Shown here piece after piece: positions 61,001-64,000 of a DNA stretch of 64,000 nucleotides. The notes beneath the pieces are model-generated. The model saw only the letters and a list, made by a program, of their open reading frames with translations. It searched no databases and was not told the DNA's origin. The stretch is from assembly GCF_900112255.1 (NCBI RefSeq), contig NZ_FOLE01000006.1, positions 124,001 through 188,000 of the forward strand. Reading direction: 5' to 3'. Positions within the stretch are counted from its first letter, which is position 1. Each line of letters opens with the position of its first letter. Made by a program: the position numbers and the translations under genes. This stretch comes from Flexibacter flexilis DSM 6793 (GTDB lineage: Bacteria > Bacteroidota > Bacteroidia > Cytophagales > Flexibacteraceae).

Positions 61001-64000
61001 ATGGTATGTCTGTTATTCGAGATTGTAATACTTGGTATATGGTAGTGGTGAGTAATAGTGGTAAAATTATTCGCCTTAATTTTGGGATGTCGCTCAATCG
61101 AAATCCTTCTTATCAAAATGTTACGACACAATGGACGGCTGGCCTCACAGAAATAACCGCCACTAATCAGTTCGTAAAACTTTCTTTGCACAGAGAAATG
61201 GGTAAAATCTATGCAATCGGAGTTACAAGGATAGGTACTATGGCTTATTTTAAGTTTAACTCATTGATGGAGAGTCCTTTGAGTAGGCAAGTTTGGAGTG
61301 GTAATATATTTTCTATTGCTGATGTAGATATTCGCGATGCTCAATTTATTAAGGTGGGTTCTCAATGGCATGGTTTTGCTGCTCTGAATAACAATAGTTT
61401 GGGTGTGCTTAAATGGTCTTTTCCTAATCCGTGTAGCACTCCGCAACCTATCCGCCATGATGCAGTGATCAACAACTTTGCCTACACACAGGCAGGAACT
61501 TATTATATTTCTTTGGAGTCGTCCGATTCGCGGGATTGGATAAGTTCTTTTGCCGATTCGGTGGTAGTATCTTCTACTACTGCAGGGGCTGATATTGTAT
61601 ATGCTTGTCCGTCTGTGTCTATGAATACGCCTGCTAATGCTTGCGCCAATCAAGACCTTCTGCTTACAGCCAATACAGATACAACCAATCAGATAGCTTG
61701 GGATATGTGTGCGGGAGATTTGAGTGATAATATTTCGTTTGAGTCATCTTCAATATTACCCAATATGGTAAGAGCTCGGGGAATAAGCATTGTAAAAGAC
61801 GGTTCAGAATATTTTGGGCTGGTGGCTTCTACCAGTGAAGGAATGCCTATCATCTTCACTCGTTTTGGTACAAACTTTGACAATGGAGCAAGTTCGTTTA
61901 TTTACCCGACCCAAGGTGCAGTTCTGAATTGCTTTGATGCTAAATTGGTGAAAGAGAATGGAAAGTGGATAGGTTTTTTGTCTAATGCCCCTGTTATAAA
62001 TGCCTCAATTGCAAGCCAACTGGTTCGCCTTAATTGGAATGGAGAATCATTATCTAGCAACACGCCTCAGTTTTCGATGATTTCGGGTAGAGGCCAACTC
62101 AATATGCCTGATGGGATAGAGCTTGCAGAAGAAAATGGCCAGAAATATTTATTGGTGGTGAATAATAGTGCCTCTCGTACCATAGCGGTTTATAATTTTG
62201 GCAATTCGTATCTTAATAGTCCTTCAGTTTCTTCTTTTGTTGTAGATTCTGCGGTGTCTATTCAGCGTATTTCTATGATAAAAGACTGTAATCGCTGGTA
62301 TGCATTGGTATCTGACCAGCAAGGAGGGGCGGTCGTAAGATTAGATTTCAGTAAAGGATTGCATCAAAAACCATCTTTTAAACGTATCTCAATTGGCACG
62401 AATAAGTTTCCTACTGGCCTTAAGTTATGGCGTGATAATGGCAAATATTATGCTGTTGTGGTTTCTTTTTCCAATGATATAAATAATCACTTTAAGATTA
62501 GCTTCGGTGATAAGATGGCAAATAATGCGATTTCTGTTACGGACATGGGAAATAATGGTGGATTGGCAAATAATATGGTTGGTTTTGATATGCTGACAAC
62601 CAATAGCTCAGAAACCAAACTTATTGGTGTTTCAGCTGCTGTGCCTATCTTTGTGTATAAGTTTAAGTTTCCTAATCCTTGTAACGTTGCCAGTCCAATT
62701 GTTGCAGGAGGGGATTCTGCTAATGTAATTTACACCCAAAATGGCAACTATAATATTGCCGTAACCGTTACGGATACCAATGGCAATAGTTATAGTATGT
62801 CTCAGCCCATACAAGTAAAAAACCCCGTTACGGCTGATTTTATACAATCGGGAGGGTTTTGTAATGGTCAGACAGTTGTGTTTACTCACACGTCTGTTGT
62901 AGATCCTAATACACAAGGACTTACCTACTCTTGGAACTTTGATGACCCAAGTTCTAGTGCTAATACCGCCACAACTCAGGATGCCAGCCACATATTTGCC
63001 CAAGCTGGCACTTATAACGTAACTTATAATGTTGGCTCTGGTTCAGGCTGTAATAGTCTCAAACAAAAAACTATTAAGATTTATAATCCTCCGCAAGCCA
63101 ATTTTTCATTCCAAAACTCAAGTATTGGGCTTTGTGCCAATGATTCCATTGCTTTTACCGATGCAAGTACCACCGATGTTGGCGACCAAATCAATGTTTA
63201 TCAATGGGTCATAAAAGATGCAAGCCAAGCGATCTTGTTCACGTCCTCCCGAAAGAATCCCAAATTCTTATTTACGGAAGTGGGTAGTTATACGGCAACC
63301 CTAACGGTTTGGGCAAATGGAGGCTGTGAAAATGTTGTAACCAAAACAGTAGATGTTACGAACTTGGGAGCCGCTGTTAGTATTGGGGTGAGTAATGATT
63401 TTTGCGAAGGATCGTCCGTGCATTTTACCACCAATAGCAATAGTGCTAACATTATAGATGTATTGTGGCATTTAGGCGATAACCAAACTTCTACCGAACT
63501 GAACCCTACTATAACTTATAGCAGTGCTGGGCAGCGTCAAATCACATTACAGGTAACCAATTCTGTTGGTTGTGTTAGTACTGTATCACAATCTATTACT
63601 ATTTATTCACGCCCAGAAGCAGTTATCAACACCAACACAGCCGCTTGCCGTAATAGCCCACTGATTTTAAGCGCGACATCATCTATTTCGGAAGGTCTGA
63701 TTACTAACTACGATTGGAGCTTTGGAGACGGCACGCCGACTCAAAATGCAGCAACCGTTTCGCATACTTATACTAATGTGGGGCTTTATAATGTAAAACT
63801 TATCATCACGACACAATATGGCTGTAAAGATACCGCTGATATTGTCATTTCGGTTGCACCATCGCCAACGGCTGCATTTTCGGCTCAGAGCATTTGTATG
63901 GGCAAACCAGTTACTTTTACCAATCAAAGTAGCAGTATTGGCGGTAGCCTCACGTATTTATGGCAGTTCCGCAATGCAACCAATACCGCCGATTTGGGAA
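58057..64000 (+). CDS. Giant PKD-domain surface protein with propeller-like inserts, 3' partial
   Basis: The frame from ATG 58057 stays open to the right edge (more than 1980 codons), so the end lies outside the window. A signal peptide (MTRILYFRLLVGLLAMLPFLGKAQ) is followed by PKD domains, for example FGDGNTATTANATHTYTT near 59400, WDLGNGTTANTKNAAAIYTTPG near 59646, WDFGDPSSGANNTSAF near 60150, WNFDDPSSSANTATT near 62930 and FGDGTPTQNAATVSHTY near 63721. Three stretches (58228-59187, 60415-61430, 61699-62690) start WD-x-C-x-G and end near a Pro-rich FPNPC or SNPTT, with repeated IVK(D/E)-x-G-x-WYG/LV and LNFGTSL-x-N-x-P blades. A T9SS signal is expected beyond the edge. Confidence 0.88.
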   Translation, partial: MTRILYFRLLVGLLAMLPFLGKAQQCSTASFSIDADTVCVNQPIPITNTSVGASSYEWDFCGNGGALSNPTGIAQFSLSPDNTYGHDLVFDGTIWHSFIANYDRNSITRLDYVNGLEQPPISTSFGLGLSSCYSIAVIKEDNGNWYGIVSAYDGGGNAFVRLNFGTSLTNTPVASPAESLPGLAGVRGLQIVKENGSYYLLTAGGGSQNLIVVNLGNSLANGITGASVVVSSLSGAAFSRFKVLQNCNKWVGIASTLGGQLYQINFGSSIFSQATFQEINKGSIAGNVLIDVTLFKRFNKFYAIVSSLGQGMYLLSFNDVFSLNPTVSPLPVLGSANTLLGFGIAESQGYTYFVSASSDAKLYRLRMGTLCTSATVSNPTTALPSVVYNAPGKYYFSLFTNGNSTARDSVVVTSSNIKYNIEGSCNNPTFVFTSNSCVGATPASYLWNFGDGNTATTANATHTYTTPDQYNVTFTVTDGNGVAYSRQRKIVYQAAAPVADFTYINPVCSGGENFFTDNSISPIDTVVTWQWDLGNGTTANTKNAAAIYTTPGTYDVKLKIVTGNGCISEVTKSVNVVLGPEVNFGYQSLCFGDTVAFTDSSFFPAGTAYLEGSRLWSFGDNTTDTTQNPKHKFTEIKTYTVSLRVSSTDGCISSFTRNVTILPLPTANFSAPTLIFPNMSVPFTDISTVAAGQTIVDWTWDFGDPSSGANNTSAFSNPVHIFSVADIFNVSLTITTNKGCKHTVTKQIDILKNCPETNFSLSTHTANTLANIGATNGSSAGASKFQWDLCAGDLSKMPLLEQSFTSSYFVRNVSVVADKNKCYLFAPFFTTATINNPWQRFDFGNSFANTATPVLLGNPASGTTPNALSAPVCVRVFRKDTALYGLAINSSTGNLVRLFFADSVNSDIVTASPLAVTGITKPENIEIVQDGDSLYAFITCNNVGQINNLLVRLSFGTSFLNTPTVTFLDNPVLQANNSGALYGMSVIRDCNTWYMVVVSNSGKIIRLNFGMSLNRNPSYQNVTTQWTAGLTEITATNQFVKLSLHREMGKIYAIGVTRIGTMAYFKFNSLMESPLSRQVWSGNIFSIADVDIRDAQFIKVGSQWHGFAALNNNSLGVLKWSFPNPCSTPQPIRHDAVINNFAYTQAGTYYISLESSDSRDWISSFADSVVVSSTTAGADIVYACPSVSMNTPANACANQDLLLTANTDTTNQIAWDMCAGDLSDNISFESSSILPNMVRARGISIVKDGSEYFGLVASTSEGMPIIFTRFGTNFDNGASSFIYPTQGAVLNCFDAKLVKENGKWIGFLSNAPVINASIASQLVRLNWNGESLSSNTPQFSMISGRGQLNMPDGIELAEENGQKYLLVVNNSASRTIAVYNFGNSYLNSPSVSSFVVDSAVSIQRISMIKDCNRWYALVSDQQGGAVVRLDFSKGLHQKPSFKRISIGTNKFPTGLKLWRDNGKYYAVVVSFSNDINNHFKISFGDKMANNAISVTDMGNNGGLANNMVGFDMLTTNSSETKLIGVSAAVPIFVYKFKFPNPCNVASPIVAGGDSANVIYTQNGNYNIAVTVTDTNGNSYSMSQPIQVKNPVTADFIQSGGFCNGQTVVFTHTSVVDPNTQGLTYSWNFDDPSSSANTATTQDASHIFAQAGTYNVTYNVGSGSGCNSLKQKTIKIYNPPQANFSFQNSSIGLCANDSIAFTDASTTDVGDQINVYQWVIKDASQAILFTSSRKNPKFLFTEVGSYTATLTVWANGGCENVVTKTVDVTNLGAAVSIGVSNDFCEGSSVHFTTNSNSANIIDVLWHLGDNQTSTELNPTITYSSAGQRQITLQVTNSVGCVSTVSQSITIYSRPEAVINTNTAACRNSPLILSATSSISEGLITNYDWSFGDGTPTQNAATVSHTYTNVGLYNVKLIITTQYGCKDTADIVISVAPSPTAAFSAQSICMGKPVTFTNQSSSIGGSLTYLWQFRNATNTADLG
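58228..59187 (+). other. Insert 1: propeller-like stretch inside a PKD-like domain
   Basis: WDFCGNGG opens the module at 58228. Blade-like repeats follow, e.g. IAVIKEDNGNWYGIVSAY then VRLNFGTSLTNTP, and LQIVKENGSYYLLT then LIVVNLGNSLANG. It closes at SNPTTALPSVVYNAPGKYYFSL, which resembles the second half of a PKD domain (np..htY...G.Y.v.L). Confidence 0.65.
60415..61434 (+). other. Insert 2: propeller-like stretch inside a PKD-like domain
   Basis: Opens with FQWDLCAGDLSKMP, repeats (VSVVADKNKCYLFAPFF, RFDFGNSFANTATP, IEIVQDGDSLYAFIT, VRLSFGTSFLNTPT, MSVIRDCNTWYMVVV) and closes WSFPNPCSTPQPIRHDAV then FAYTQAGTYYISLE. Confidence 0.65.
61699..62690 (+). other. Insert 3: propeller-like stretch inside a PKD-like domain
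   Basis: Opens WDMCAGDLSDNISF, repeats (ISIVKDGSEYFGLVA, FTRFGTNFDNG, IELAEENGQKYLLVV, VYNFGNSYLNSPS, ISMIKDCNRWYALVS) and closes FKFPNPCNVASPIVAGG then IYTQNGNYNIAVTVTD. Confidence 0.65.

Noticed and set aside
58057-64000. Several shorter minus-strand ORFs in the last 6 kb
   Set aside because: They are antisense to the continuous PKD frame, which shows clear domain repeats.

Overview
The window reads as chromosome of a Bacteroidota bacterium, most likely of the class Cytophagia. The evidence is: secreted proteins with both known types of type IX secretion (T9SS/Por) C-terminal signal, many PKD domains, promoter boxes of the TTTG / TAnnTTTG type, DUF349, DUF4340 and (probably) DUF4905 proteins, an SDR-type threonine dehydrogenase, and a tmRNA tag ending GEESYALAA. 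The DNA is moderately AT-rich. I see no prophage, insertion sequence, CRISPR array or rRNA operon.

Layout. 1-8 kb: the end of a LuxC-like acyl-CoA reductase, hslV, a small secreted protein, a PKD/T9SS protein and a large outer-membrane protein. 8-16 kb: a Nudix operon under a palindromic operator-like site, a PpiD-like folding factor, an NlpC/P60 hydrolase, a DUF349 protein, an ECF sigma factor overlapping a tiny partner gene, and exonuclease III. 16-31 kb: mostly housekeeping genes (tdh, nth, tsaD, rlmN, pyrF, hemH, thiL), plus a 1252-residue orphan histidine kinase, a frameshifted Rpn-type fragment and a T9SS cargo protein. 31-35 kb: a GH13 amylase lipoprotein, then a 1.9 kb gene-free interval filled by a two-stage minisatellite (17 units of 63 nt, then units of 21 nt). 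35-42 kb: a PstS-like lipoprotein, a TPR protein, superoxide dismutase, a parvulin chaperone carrying an OmpA-like insertion, and a heavy-metal-binding pair. 42-47.5 kb: tRNA-Tyr/Gly/Thr, tuf, tRNA-Trp, secE, nusG, rplKAJL and then the tmRNA gene; rpoBC do not follow rplL. 47.5-54.7 kb: phospholipid genes, purS, a NuoI with a long repetitive tail, anmK, a glycosyltransferase and an esterase. 54.8-64 kb: a DUF4905 gene overlapping a LysM/RlpA-like gene, a TPR/TPM membrane protein, and a giant PKD protein that runs off the window end.

How the genes work together. Several encode envelope biogenesis and surface display: two periplasmic parvulins, the outer-membrane barrel, three T9SS-type or PKD proteins, LysM/RlpA, NlpC/P60, AnmK and the phospholipid enzymes. 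The central block supplies translation.

The most unusual items are: (1) the giant protein in which three PKD-like domains each appear to be split by a roughly 300-residue beta-propeller-like insert; (2) the OmpA-like domain inside a parvulin chaperone; (3) the 63/21-nt array, which keeps one open frame on each strand but has no usable start codon for nearly all its length; (4) the repetitive cationic tail on an orphan NuoI; and (5) the break between rplL and rpoBC. No complete new multi-gene system was proved from sequence alone.
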